From Zanthoxylum bungeanum (taxonomy: Eukaryota; Streptophyta; Magnoliopsida; Sapindales; Rutaceae), in assembly GCA_019454045.1 (NCBI GenBank), contig SKCR01037663.1:1-64000 (forward strand): a DNA stretch of 64,000 nucleotides, given 5' to 3'. Positions within the stretch are counted from its first letter, which is position 1. The number at the start of each line of letters is the position of its first letter. The notes beneath the pieces were generated by a model. The model saw only the letters and a program-made list of their open reading frames with translations. It did no database searches and was not told the DNA's origin. Positions 45,284 through 57,596 of this stretch are shown here, in pieces. A program made the position numbers and the translations under genes.

Positions 45284-48071
45284 AACTCAGAAAATAACTT
45301 ATATGTGTTAAGACCGTTAACACATAGGTCACTGCTCAACACTGAAATGTTTAAGGTTGAAAAACCTAAAACAAAACGGCAAAAGATTTCTCACGATGAC
45401 ACATATCTATGGCATCTTAGACTTGGTCACATCAACCTTGACCGAATAAATAGATTGATAAAGAACGGAGCCTTAAACCAGTTAAAGCTCGGGACTTTAC
45501 CAGTTTGTGAATCCTGTTTAGAAGGAAAAATGACCAAGAGACCTTTTTACTGGAAAAGGTATAAGAGCCAGTCAACTATTAGAACTAATACATTCGGACG
45601 TTTGCGGACCGATGAATGTAAAAGCCCGAGATGGTTATAAATACTTCGTCAAAATCATTGACGATTATTCAAGATATCGGTATGTCTACCTAATGCATCA
45701 CAAATCAGATACCTTTGAAAAGTTCAAGGAGTATCGTGCTGAGGTTGAGAACCAATTAGGTAAGACCATCAAAACTCTACGATCAGATCGTGGAGAGGAA
45801 TAACTCGACAGAGATTTCGAGGAATTCTTAGTTGAGCATGGGATAGTATCCCAGCTCACAGCACCTGGAACACCACAACAAAATGGTGTTGCAGAAAGGA
45901 GAAATCGAACCCTGCTAGACATGATGAGATCTATGTTTAGTTATAGCTCACTACCTAGTTCATTCTGGGGATATGCACTACAAACCGCAATGTATATCCT
46001 TAATGTAGTTCCATCTAAGTCTGTTCCTAAGACTCCCTTAGAGTTGTGGAATGGTCGTAAAACCAGTTTACGACATTTCCACATATGGGGGTGTCCAGCA
46101 CATGTGCTGAAGAATAAGACTACAAAGTTGGAGCCACGTTCTCAGGTGTGCCTATTTATAGGCTACCCGAAGGAGACTAGGGGTGGATTCTTCTACAGTC
46201 ATGATGACAAGAAAGTATGTGTATCGACAAATGCTACGTTTCTAGAGGAGGACTATATAAGGGAGTTCATGCCTCGTAGTAAGATATTACTCGAGGAGTT
46301 ACTTACTGGTTCGACCAGCACGCTATCGTCAATGAAAGTTGACAAATACATAGCATATTCGACATCTTATAGGCAGATGCTACCCAGTCAGAATGATCTA
46401 CCACCTAGACGTAGTGGGAGAATTGTACGACAACCTGATCGCTACTTAGGGGTTGGAGAGGCACATGTTGTCACCTTCAGCGATGGTATAGATAATCCAT
46501 TGACCTATAGTAGTGCAATGGATGATTCTGACAAAGAGGAATGGCTCAAAGCCATGAACCTAGAGATGGAGTCCATGTACTCCAACTCGGTCTGGGAACT
46601 TGTAGACCAACCTGATGGAGTGAAACCCATCTGTTGCAAGTGGATCTACAAGAGGAAGAGGGGATCAGATGGGAAGGTACAGACCTTCAAAGCTAGACTA
46701 GTGGCCAAGGGTTATACCCAAAAAGAGGGAGTTGACTATGGGGAAACTTTCTCACTAGTAGCTATGCTTAAATCCATCCGCACTCTTCTATCCATTGCCG
46801 CATATTATGACTATGAAATTTGGCAAATGGATGTCAAGACTGCATTCTTGAATGGCAATCTTGATGAAAGTATCTATATGATACAACCAGAAGGGTTCAT
46901 CGCCCAAGGTCAAGAGCAAAAAGTTTGCAAACTGCAAAGGTCCATTTATGGACTCAAGCAGACATCTCGATCTTTGAACATAAGATTTGATACAACGATC
47001 AAGTCTTATAATTTTGAGCAGAATATTGATGAGCCTTGTGTATACAAGCGCGTCATTAACGGGAAGGTGGCTTTCCTTGTTTTATACGTTGATGATATTT
47101 TACTCATTGGGAATGATGTAAGGATATTATCAGACGTAAAAACCTGGCGAGCTGAGCAATTCCAAATGAAAGATTTGGGAGAGGCCAGTTATGTTCTTGG
47201 GATCCAGATACTTCGGGATCGTAAGAAATGACTGTTAGCTATGTCTCAAGCATCCTACATCGACAAGATCCTTGTGTGATTTGGGATGAAAAATTCCAAG
47301 AACGGTAATCTACCTTATCGGCATGGAATTCATTTGTCGAAGGAACAGTCTCCTAAGACACCTCAGGGTATTGAGGAAATGAGACATATCCCATACGCCT
47401 CAGCAGTTGGTAGTCTCATGTATGCCATGTTATGCACGAGATCAGATATCTGCTTTGCAGTGGGAGTAGTCAGTAGGTTTCAATCAAACCCAAGATTGGA
47501 TCACTAGGTGGATGTGAAACACATTCTCAAGTATCTTTAGAGAACGAGAGATTATATGCTAGTATATTCCAGTGAGGATATGATCCTAAGGGGATATACA
47601 GGCTCTGATTTTCAGACGGATGTTGATTCCAGGAAATCCACATCTGGATCAGTATTCACCCTAGATGGTAAGGCTATTATATGGCGGAGCATAAAGCAAT
47701 CTTGCATTGCCGACTCCACCATGGAGGTTGAATATGTAGCGGCTTGTGAAGCAGCTAAGGAAGCAGTCTAACTCCGTAAATCCTTGGGAGATCTGGAAGT
47801 TGTTCCAGATATGGATAAACCACTCACCCTCTATTGCGATAATAGTGGAGCGGTGGCAAACTCCAAATAACCAAGAAGCCACAAGAGGGGAAAGCATATA
47901 GAGAGGAAATATCATCTCATCAGAGAGATAGTGCAGAGAGGGGATGTTACCGTCACAAAGATTGCATCCGCAGAGAACCTTGCTGATCCATTTACAAAGA
48001 CCTTGCCTGCTAAAGTGTTTGAAGGTCACCTAGATGGTCTAGGATTACGTGACATGTCTCATTTGCTCTAG
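45284..48071 (+). pseudogene. Copia A pol: integrase, reverse transcriptase, RNase H
   Basis: Gag-pre-integrase zinc site (WHLRLGHIN...CESC, 45400-45540), then integrase with DDYSRYRYVYL and LRSDRG. A stop at 45801-45803 falls right after RGEE, where relatives have [19 protein letters not shown] carries the catalytic Glu. An uninterrupted 436-codon frame, 45921-47231, holds the integrase end and [15 protein letters not shown] with catalytic Asp at residue 304 and LYVDDIL with YVDD at 389-392. After a TGA come RNase H pieces (47286-48071: GSLMYAMLCTRSDICFAVG, LYCDNSGA, KIASAENLADPFTK) with further stops. The final stop is at 48069-48071. It falls short of function by a handful of nonsense changes. 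Confidence 0.92.
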
Positions 48072-48084
48072 TGCAAGTGGGAGA
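48071..48084 (+). other. Polypurine tract of Copia A
   Basis: GTGCAAGTGGGAGA directly before the 3' LTR; same type as Copia-3. Confidence 0.85.
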
Positions 48085-48085
48085 T

Positions 48086-50308
48086 TATTGGGATGTATGC
48101 CCTAGAGCTACATGTGATGTAAACGGTTTCATGTGTTTTGAAATAATAAGATGCATTATTCATTTATCAAAAATTGTTTTTTTAACTTTCGCATATTATA
48201 TCCTCGTAAATACCGTAGATTACTTATGTACATTCAGACTTAGTGTATGACTGTCATACACCAGAGGATTTAAGTCTGAAGTTAGTAATCTTAAATAGTC
48301 CATAGAGAGCAAACAAACGGGGTACTTTGTTTAGGTACGGTCCATTATATATTTGTATGGCGATCTTAATCCAGATCGTCCATGTAGAGACATGAGAATG
48401 GAGGCACCTTGTATGATGCGATCATATAGGATTGGACCTAGATAGAAATGACATTCTTATAATATCCGTTAAACAAAGAAAGTCATTTCAATCTACTTGA
48501 TGGTCATATATGGATTGATCTTAATCCTGAGTGTACTACGAACTCCTGCATGGCAAGCTATGTCATTTGATTTACAAAAGTGAGGTTGGTGTAGCAGTCC
48601 CAACCAATAGCTACGTACTTTGGGGGCACATTTTGTTTTGTAGTTGGGAACGTTTTACATAGACATGGAATTCACTCCTTCTTGCGAGAAGCAGATGAGT
48701 ATCTTTATTAAGGGTTGATTCGGTACTTGAACGATTTGAGTGCTCAGGTCTTTCTACTACGAATAGAAAGATTATGATTCATAATAGTTATAAATAAATC
48801 ATTCATTAGAGAATCAATGGTACTTAAGGTAAAAATAATTAGAGGGGTATAACGGACATTATGACCCGACCCTAATTATGAGATACTCGTGAAGGATCAA
48901 TTCGTATGCAATGACTATATTGGTGGACGCCGACTTGGTTCAGCTTAATATTTCATCTACGGCAACGGAAGTGCAACCTCAGGTTTTTAGTGGAATAACC
49001 CGGAGTTAATAATTCAGAATATTTAATTAAGAGCATAATTAATATTTCAAGATTATTGGAGCTCAGAACAGTAGGTTCATTTGGTCCCCATGCTAGCTCG
49101 ATATACTTTAGCGGAGTTACTATAATTGGATGGTCCAATTATATACTCGCAAAGAATAAATATTATTAATATGATTAATAATATTAATTACATCAAACTT
49201 GAGACTATACATTAAAAGTTAATGTAAGGTATTAATAATTATATGATAATTATTAAAATTAGTACATTGAATTATATATGATATAATTTAATAAGGTTAA
49301 GAATTATTTTGGAAACAAAAATCATCACCATGGTAGATTTCCTTATTGGATAAGCAATAGAATTTATTTGTTTGAGAAACAAAATCAAATCAAAATTACC
49401 TACCTTGGCCGAATTCCTTTCTTGTGTAAGGAATATGATTTGTTTGTTTGACAAACAAAATCAAACTAAAATTCCCTAGCCTTTGCCGAATACCCTATGG
49501 TGTAAGGAATAGGATTTTTTTGTTTTGGAAACAAAATCAAACAAGGATTCCTTGCCCTGGCCGAAAATCATAGGGATTGTGAGACTAATGGCTGATTTGT
49601 TTTATGAAACAAATTACCCAAAGTATAAAAGAAAAATTATATTTTTCTTTTTTTAGATCTAGACATTAGAGAACCCTACCCTCCTTATCTTCTTCATGCT
49701 CTCAAGAGTTGAGAAAATTAATTGAAGAACTAGAAAATTATTTCGGTGTGTGATTTAATCTCTAAAACCGTTAGTGATTAATTTGTGTTTCTAGCCCACA
49801 CTACTCTCCGTTAGTAACGAGATATAGCTCGGAAGACTTTGTGGCATTGGAAATCTCTTCTCCCCTTCACCTATAACTCACGGCAGTGAGGTAGTAAGTT
49901 CCCCACTGCCGCGCGTACATCACCAATTTTGGGGCTCGGTTTTGTTTGGTTTTAATTCGGGTTTTGGGAAACACTTTGGGGTAAATTAAGAGCTGAGTTA
50001 GGATTAATTTTTAAGTGAGAAATCAGACCTAAATACATACAACAGTTCACGCATATTGTGGGCTGTTTTGAGTGCAGTTCGCTCGTGTAACGGGTGAAAA
50101 ACAGTATGCTATTTCCCTGCAGTTCAGGGGGCTATTCTGAGACTATTTCGGGGGCATTCCGGGGCTAAAATCTTGTGTAAAACAGAAGTAAAATTTCAGT
50201 ATACCCACTGGTATCATTCGGCCAAAGGAAGTGCAAAGCAGAAAAAATTTTCAAGTTCGATCTGTGGGCCTAATCGCTTCCGCTACGCGAGGGAAAACGT
50301 TCCCTATA
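48086..50308 (+). repeat. 3' LTR of Copia A (2223 bp)
   Basis: TATTGGG...TATA. Both terminal dinucleotides have decayed (TG to TA at the start and CA to TA at the end) relative to 32744-34972. The TATA box is at 49624-49630. Confidence 0.93.
49624..49630 (+). promoter_or_regulatory. Probable TATA box of Copia A 3' LTR
   Basis: TATAAAA, counterpart of 34288-34294. In a 3' LTR it could only start transcripts reading out into Gypsy-X. Confidence 0.55.
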
Positions 50309-50313
50309 CTTCT
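50309..50313. repeat. Target site duplication CTTCT, right (Copia A)
   Basis: Partner of 32739-32743. Confidence 0.93.
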
Positions 50314-52582
50314 TACTGAGATAGTAGACTGCATGCTCTACTCCTGTCTCATCTGCCTGTACCATCATTGCCCCAAGTGCTTCTGATTCTATGGCCAAAT
50401 ACAATATAAAGGGTCTGCCCGGTCTCGGAGGTTTCAATGCAGAATTCTTGACCAAATATTCTCTGATCTTGTCGAAGACTGCTTGACATTGCTCAGTCTA
50501 TTTTACTGGCTGATCTTTTCTCAATAATTTGAAGATAGGCTCACATACTGATGTCAACTTAGCGATAAACCGGCTGATATACTGAATTTTCCCGGGGAAT
50601 GCTCTGACTTCCTTCTCAGTCTTCGGTGCTGGCATCTCTGTGATTGCTTTGATCTTCTCAGAGTCCACCTCTATTCCTCTCATTCCCATTGTATATCCCA
50701 GCAGTTTTCCTGATGTTACCCTAAACACACATTTCTTGGGATTCAGTCGCAAGTTGTACTTGTCAACCCTCTGAAGGAATTTCTCCAGTGCTTCTACGTG
50801 CCCAATTCTTGTCTCTGATTTCACCATCATATCATCCACATATACTTTAATCTCTTTGTGTATCAAGTCATGGAATAGTGTAGTGGCCATCCATTGATAA
50901 GTAGCTCCCGCATTCTTGAGCCCAAATAGCATTACCTTGTAACAGTAAGTGCCCCACTCAGTGACAAAGGCAGTCTTGTGTTTGTCTTCTTCAGCCATGA
51001 GAACCTGATTGTATTCTGAAAACCCGTCTGCAAAGGAATACATAGCAGATAAAGCCGCACTATCAACCATTACGTCTATATGCGATAGAGGAAAATCATC
51101 TTTCGGGCAAGCCTTGTTAAGATCTCTATAATCCATACACATTCTGACCTTCCCGTCTTTCTTCGGCACCGGCACAATATTTTCCAACTACCCAGGATAC
51201 TTAACTACTTCCAGGAACCCCGTATCTATCTGTTTCTTAACTTCCTCTCTGACTTTCTCGGCCCACTCAGGCCTCATCCGTCAAAGTTTTGTTTCACTGG
51301 CCTCATGTTCGGATAAGTTGGTATTGTATGCTGGGCTATGCTTCTGTCTACTCCAGGCATGTCCTCATAGGACCAAGCAAACACTTGGGCATATCTGACC
51401 AATACTTCTTCTAGTTTCCCCTGCTCTTCAGCGGTAACCTCACTTGCAATCAGAATTTCCTTAGGACTCTCAGGGGTGCCAAGGTTAAATATATTCGTTT
51501 TGGTGGAGCTGATATCAAATATACTCGAGTCATGCAAATTAAAAGGAAGATACTCAGGCAAGTAAGCAAAATGATTGTCTTTATTACTAGCAAATGCGGG
51601 AGTACACTCAAATAAATAAGGAAGATAAATGTCTTCATCTACAGACACTTCATCCTCCGTTCTCACCCTCCTCAAGAGTCAGGCTATCCAACTTTAGCAG
51701 TTCCTCTTCCCAATTCTCTTCTTTCTTCTTCACAACTTCTTCCATTAGCGGTTTCTCACTCAGCATATATTGGAAGATCTCAAATTCGGGTACCATAATC
51801 CCGTTAACTTCTACTTGTTCTGGCTCTCCTGGGTACCACGAAGCCTTTACAAAGCAATCCATCAACTTCAGCCCTTTCTTTTGAACCTTCGGTTTTTCCA
51901 CGTCAGACTTATATCCCAAACCCCTCCGAGTAGTCTGTCCTCTAAAATCTGGCAATTTTGAACCTTCAACTAGTTCGAACTTCATTTTTTTCCATGATCC
52001 TAGCCACCTTAAGATCCACCCATTCCTTAAAAGTTACCAACACTTGGAACCTCGTGAAAGGTTGTATTTCCAAAGCGGCCACAGTATTGTCAACCTCAAC
52101 TCGGATGGTGACAATCTCTCCTCTATACGGGAACTTAATCATCTGATGTAGAGTGGAGGGCACGCCCCCTAGCTTATGAAACCACGGCCTTCCCAATAAC
52201 AAAGCAAAAGTGGCCGGGATGTCCAGCACTGTAAACTCAACTTCATCTTCAATTGGGCCCACTTTGACCATTGCCGTAAAAGTACCCTCAACTCTTCGCT
52301 TACTATCATCATAAGCCTTGATAGTCATACTGGAGGGATCCAAATCCGTTGCCTTCATACCCAGCCTTGCCAGAATCTTCAATGGGCATACATTGATGGA
52401 TGAGTCGTCATCCACCATAACACAAGATGTCCTCTTGCCCCTCACTTCAGCTCTGATGAATGCGGCTTGTTGTGATTTCTTCCCTCTGTCGGGAGTTCTT
52501 CCTCAGAAAAAGTGATTGCCTACAAAACTTCCTACTGTACTGATCCTACAAACATTGCCGGATTAGCATCCTCTGGCACTAC
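50314..52582 (-). pseudogene. Gypsy-X pol, 5' part: protease, reverse transcriptase, RNase H start
   Basis: Minus strand. Protease segment 51966-52445 opens RGKRTSCVMVDDDSSINVCP. The active-site region reads DDDS where relatives have a D-N/D-G-S pattern, so it is probably inactive. It is followed after a frameshift by a linker (51650-51985, 51274-51675). RT 50498-51187 is well kept: VPVPKKDGKVRMCMDYRDLN, LFGLKNAGATYQWMA and KVYVDDMMVKSE with YVDD. RNase H begins RPFILYLAIESEALGAMM (50270-50455) and is cut by Copia A at YYLSKK. The upstream end joins LTR sequence near 52583, so gag is gone. Confidence 0.92.
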
Positions 52583-53777
52583 TATCCATTCAAAGCCACA
52601 ACATGCATCCACAAATGACTCTCATGCAAAAAAATAAATAAAACAATTAAAATATGAATGAAAATAAATACGAAAAGCGCCATCAGGTCTAACCTTTTAT
52701 GTCGACTCTCGGACGTGCGTTACACGGTGGTCGGAAGGGCTAAAACTCTGCAACTCTTTCGGTTTACTGATTTTCTATTTTCCTTCGTCGCTTTACTGTT
52801 TTGGGTCGCTGTTTCTTCTGTTTTACTGCTGTTTTACTGCCGTTTTATGCGGTTATTTAAAGGGTTTAAAGTGCAGTTTTTGGTTCACAGTTTTGCGGTT
52901 TCAGGCTAGTATTTTTTACGATTTTGGGGCTGTTGTTTGCGGTTTAAAGGTGCAGTTTTTTATCACTATTTTCACGATTTTTGAGCTGCTTTTTTATGGT
53001 GATTTTCTGTGGTTATAATGCAGTTTTAGGGGGTTATTTTGGTGATGTTTTAACGTGGACTATGAGGCTATTTTGGTGATGTTTTAGCATGGAATGTGGG
53101 GTTGTTTTTGGAGGTGTTTTTAGCGCTGTATGTGAGGGTTTTGGCTGTAGTAGAGAGAGGAGGAGAAGAGAAATTTTTTTGTTTTTGTTCTTGTGTTATG
53201 CGTGAATGCTAGGGGGTGAAGGGTTGGATTTGTGTTTCTTTTATAGACAAAGGCTAGGGTTAATCTTGTTTGAAAAGGAATAAGATTTGTGTATTTAAAA
53301 AGATGCCATTTAATTAGTATTTTATGAGGAAAACATATATTTAATTGGGGACAAGATTTGTTTAAATTAGGAATATAATATAATATATTTGATTTATTTT
53401 AATTTGGTATATGATTTTTTTAGATTTGTTTTAATTTCACATGTGTTAAATATGTGTTTTATTATTTGGATGTGTTTTAAATGGGCTTGGGCGTGTGGGC
53501 TTAGCTTTAGGCGTGTGGTTGGCTTTTGGTGGTGGGTTTGGTGTGTTCCAAGGGTTTTGGGCCAAAGTTAAGTGGTTTACGGGGGGTTTTTGGCTAAAGG
53601 TGCTATAAAAAAAAGAAATCCAACAAGCGAACCCGAGACTAAACAAGCGAATAAAATCCAATGAAATATCAATTCTTAACTTTTTCCCTTTCGACGATCA
53701 TTTCCCGCGACTTAAAAGGTAGTGCCTCCAAATGAGACTCATCATCGGGACTTTCATGCAAAAATACAGTGCCTACA
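52583..53777 (-). repeat. 5' LTR fragment of Gypsy-X (1195 bp)
   Basis: Matches 20897-22140 of the 3' LTR and ends CCTACA. The half next to the primer site is deleted, including the 92-bp module and the tandem arrays. TATA box TATAAAA (minus) at 53239-53245. Confidence 0.9.
53239..53245 (-). promoter_or_regulatory. Probable TATA box of Gypsy-X 5' LTR
   Basis: Minus strand TATAAAA at the place conserved among the Gypsy LTRs. Confidence 0.5.
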
Positions 53778-53782
53778 ACCGT
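53778..53782. repeat. Target site duplication ACCGT, right (Gypsy-X)
   Basis: Partner of 19166-19170. Confidence 0.93.
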
Positions 53783-54662
53783 GCCTACCCAATTCTCCAG
53801 AAATATTCTTTAAGGAATATATAATTCTTTTCCAGGCGTAGTATACATAGCATTGCGTATTGTGCTCCAGTATCGGATGTCACATGCAAGGTCTGGGGCT
53901 AGAGTAGTGTCTCCAATGTATAAAATATATATCGGATCATAAGCAAGTAGTCTATTTAATCGGATAATCATGACATTGTCACATTATCCCAATGGTTGCA
54001 GCACATAAGAGTACCAGTTCTGAATCAATGCGTGATCATCATCTCCATATGACTGAAGTGATACTTCCATCTTGACATCACATCCAATACTCTATGATTC
54101 TCAATAAACCCAGAAGAGGCATACACAGAACCTGTTAAAGTCTCAGACGACCAAAACTAAAGTGTATTGATTGCAGCAAGTATTAGCGATGCAAGTCTCA
54201 GGTTAAGACCAAATAGACCTACCCTGAATCGGATTCCCATAGACACATTGTCATACTACCAATGTGATTCCGAGGGGTCTATCCAGAACGAAGTCGTTCC
54301 CGTACCATCGGTAAACACAACCTCATATCACTCTTACATAAGTATCCAATACTTAAATATACGAGAACTATGTCATTTTGCTCCCACAACGCGCACAAGT
54401 GCAATACTAGTCTATTCCGCATTATCGATGTCCAGTCTCGATAATACTACGACTAGGGATATTTAATGATTAAACTTTAGTGGATTGATAATGTCTCATA
54501 TCTTATATTCCGGAACTAATCATAAAGACTTTTATTTTTTATATATTCAAGTAATCTAATTAGAAATGATAAAAGAGCAATTTCCTTTGTCACATAGTTT
54601 ATTTGTACAACAAGATCATGTTCAGTACAAATAGTGATGCTATGGGTCATAATTGTCCAACA
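53783..54662 (-). repeat. B2 3' LTR, second half
   Basis: Continues the LTR broken at 19170, from about position 890 down to 1, ending GTCCAACA. Together the halves give about 1.93 kb, close to the 2029 bp of B1. Confidence 0.9.
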
Positions 54663-54675
54663 ATCTCCTACTTGG
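54663..54675 (-). other. Polypurine tract of B2
   Basis: Minus strand CCAAGTAGGAGAT next to the LTR; one G has become A. Confidence 0.75.
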
Positions 54676-57596
54676 CGTATAGCCAATCACTCAAGTGTAT
54701 TACACCTGAACTATTTACAGGTCGCTCAAAATTCTGCTGAGAAACAGATTTAGTCAGTGGATTTGCAAGGTTATCATCTAATGCGATCTTTTCGATCATC
54801 ACATTGCCACGATGTGTGATCTGACGAATCAGATGAAATAGTCGAAGTATATACTTGGATCGTTGATGAGACCCTGATTCTTTAGCCTGTACTATAGCCT
54901 AGCTTAGCTGCTAACAGAACTATACCTAATCCAATAAGGAATTTTAATAGATCTAATTCTTCTTTTACTGCCTCAGCTGCAGCAATGTTCCACTTTTATT
55001 ATTTATTCAGCAACAGTATCTTGCTTAGAAGATTCCAGCTCACTGTTCCGTTATTCAAACTATATAGTACCCTTATTGCGACTTAAAGTCGTCTTTTTCG
55101 GTTTGGAAACTTGCAACGGTGAACCTAGTTACTTCAAGTTCTCCTTCTCCATAACTTAAGAAAGCATCCTTAGTTCGTTTAAGATACTTAAGGATGTTCT
55201 TAATATCAATCCACTGACTATCACATGTATTAGCCTTATAGCATCTATATATGCTCAAGAATATGAGACATCAGGTCATATACATTTCAAAATGTACGAA
55301 CAGTGAGAGAGTGTCAGCAACTTTCTAGATCTATCACAGTAGATCTTTATTCCCAGAATGAAGTCTGCTTCTCCCAGGTATTCCATGGAGAATTTAATGA
55401 AAGCCAAGCTCTCACCGATTATATTATGGGAATGTTATTTCCAAGAAATAATATATCTTCTTTATATAGGACAATCATTGTCAATGCGCTCCCACTAACC
55501 TTCTTATATATACAAGAATCATCTTCATTTTGAATTAGATCATATACCATTATGATTACATCAAAATGCTGGTTCTAAGAACAAAATGCTTGCTTTAATC
55601 CATAAATAGATTGATTTATCTTACAAACCTTGTTTGCATCTTTTGGCATGATAAAACCGTCAGGATGTTATAAACATCCTCCGAAAGGTTTTCGTTAAGG
55701 AAAGTGATTTTGGCGTTCAGCTGCCATATTTCATAAATGAAATATGCAACATTAACAAGCATTATCCAAATGGATTTAATCATGGCAACAAGTGAAAAAG
55801 TTCTGTCGTAGTCGACACTATGTAGTTGATGATACCCTTTCTGTACAAGCCTAGCTATGTATATTTATATGTTGCCATCCATGTATGTCTTCCTTGAAGA
55901 CTCATATAGTACCAATAAGCACAATGCCTTTTGGTACATCAACTAGTGTCCAAACTTGTTTATATACATGGAATCCATTTCGGACTTCATGGAATTTTGC
56001 CATAAGAGGGAGTCGATACCTTGTATCACTTCCTCATACATAGCTGGTTCGTCTTCCTCAATAAGATTGGCATCTTCATGAGGTGAGATCAGAAACCCAT
56101 ACCTCTTAGGTTGTTTGCTGACTTTCTTCGACCTATGCGATTCTTGTGTATTCGAAGATTATTAGTACAGTTTAATCCTTGATTAACTGTTGGTGTTCCG
56201 TGAGGATTCAGTGCCTGGAACAGTATTACTCCGATTTTCATCGAGTTTTACTTTCTTCCACTTATCACTGTATTTAGGTATTCCTCTTAGGAAATACCGC
56301 ATGGAGAGAAATAATTACATTGTTCTCTTGTGAGTTATGTAAGTACTATACTTTGGTTTCTGTAGAACAACCAACAAATTAGGCACTTATCTGATTTGGG
56401 TTCTAGTTTGGTATCATCCAAACATTCAATTATATGCCCAGCATTCCCAAATGCTCAAGAATGAGAAACCGGTTTCTTCACTCTTCATATCTAATATGAA
56501 GTCTGTCTAACAGATTTTCATGGAACCTTATTCAAAATAAGTATTGCACTGTTTAATGCGTATCCTTAGAAGGAAATTGGTAGCTCAGAGCGACTCATCA
56601 TCAACTTTACTATGTCCAATAAAGTTCAGTTTCTCTGTTCGGACACACCGTCAAATTGAGGTGTCTCGGGAGGAGTCCCCTGTGAAAGAATACCATACTC
56701 TTTCAGGTAATCGAGAAACTTATTGCTTAAGTATTTTCCACTTTGGTCTGACCGTAATATTTTTAATACTTTTACCAGTCTATTTTCTTACTTCGTGTCG
56801 AACTATTTGAATTACTCGAAAGTTTCTAACTTGTGTTTCATTAGATACACATAACCGTAACATGATGACACATCCGTAAAGGTTACGAAGTATTCATATC
56901 CACCTCCAGCCTAGCTAAACATGGGCCCACATATGTCACTATGAACGAGGGCTAACAGATCAATGGCATTTGCACTTTTACCAAGTAAAAGGTATTTTAG
57001 GCACTTTGCCTAATAAACTAGATTCGTAGACATCATTTGAATTAAAATCAAATCTGTCCTAGTATCCACTCTTCGAGAATGTGGATATACGAGTCTTGTT
57101 AATACGTCCCAGACAACAATGTCACAAATAAGTCTCATCTGATTAATTCAGTTTGAGCTATTTATTTGTCATGTTATATGTTTGAGATTTATTTATATTC
57201 AAAATATAAATACTGTTATTCACATCTAACGTGTTTATCTCAATATCATCTTCATAACCAACACACTTAGTGTTCTAGAATATAAAGGTATACCCACAAC
57301 GGGTTAAACTAGATATAGAGATAATGTTTCTAGTCAAACTAGGTACATTATAACAGTCTCCTAATTCAAGTACATACCCAAAGGCCGTTCCAAAAATTAG
57401 GTTCCCACAGTCAAAACAGCGACTCTCGTCCCATTTCTGATTCGCAGGTCAATCTCACCTGAAGTCAGTATCCTACTAATCTATAGATCCTGCACATCAG
57501 TACATATATTTATGTACCACACCTAATATCAAAAATCCAATTTTGAAATCAGTAGTGAACATGTTTATAATAAACATCCTTGAAGTCGGAGCCTTA
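54676..57596 (-). pseudogene. Decayed pol of B2
   Basis: Minus strand. RNase H piece 55073-55258 shows WIDIKNILKYLKRTKDAFL and YGEGELEV, a clear Copia RNase H pattern. Integrase remnants lie near 56380-56760 and protease-like remnants near 57400-57540. Frames are broken everywhere. Similarity to the element ends at about 57596 within the decayed gag, and family B LTR in the opposite orientation begins. Confidence 0.85.

Larger units (their letters stand above)
32744..50308 (+). mobile_element. Copia A: Ty1/Copia retrotransposon with B3 inside
   Basis: 5' LTR 32744-34972, primer site, leader, gag start, then a 7.7 kb insertion (B3), then gag remainder, protease, integrase, RT and RNase H to 48071, polypurine tract and 3' LTR 48086-50308. 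Without B3 it is about 9.9 kb. All in plus orientation. The pol frame is broken by several stops, so it is no longer autonomous, but it is much better kept than B1, B2 or B3. Confidence 0.94.
19171..53777 (-). mobile_element. Gypsy-X: Tat-type Ty3/Gypsy element with nested insertions
   Basis: 3' LTR 19171-22140, polypurine tract, 3' UTR (22141-22520 and 30293-30699), pol in two pieces (30700-32743 and 50309-52582) and a truncated 5' LTR (52583-53777). Removing Gypsy-NA and Copia A leaves about 9.3 kb. Gag, leader, primer site and the first half of the 5' LTR (in plus-strand order) are deleted at the junction near 52583. The RT residues and order (PR, RT, RNase H, second RNase H, integrase) fit the Tat lineage. 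The family is known for 3' UTR tandem repeats, seen here too. Confidence 0.92.
18124..57596 (-). mobile_element. Copia B2 (family B), split by Gypsy-X
   Basis: Minus-strand element. The 3' LTR is split into 18124-19170 and 53783-54662, and pol remnants run from 54676 to 57596. Setting Gypsy-X and one ACCGT aside rejoins the LTR at the place where B1 reads continuously (B1 6380-6410 region). The 5' half of the internal region and the 5' LTR are missing, and the element ends abruptly at 57596 against B4. Confidence 0.85.
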
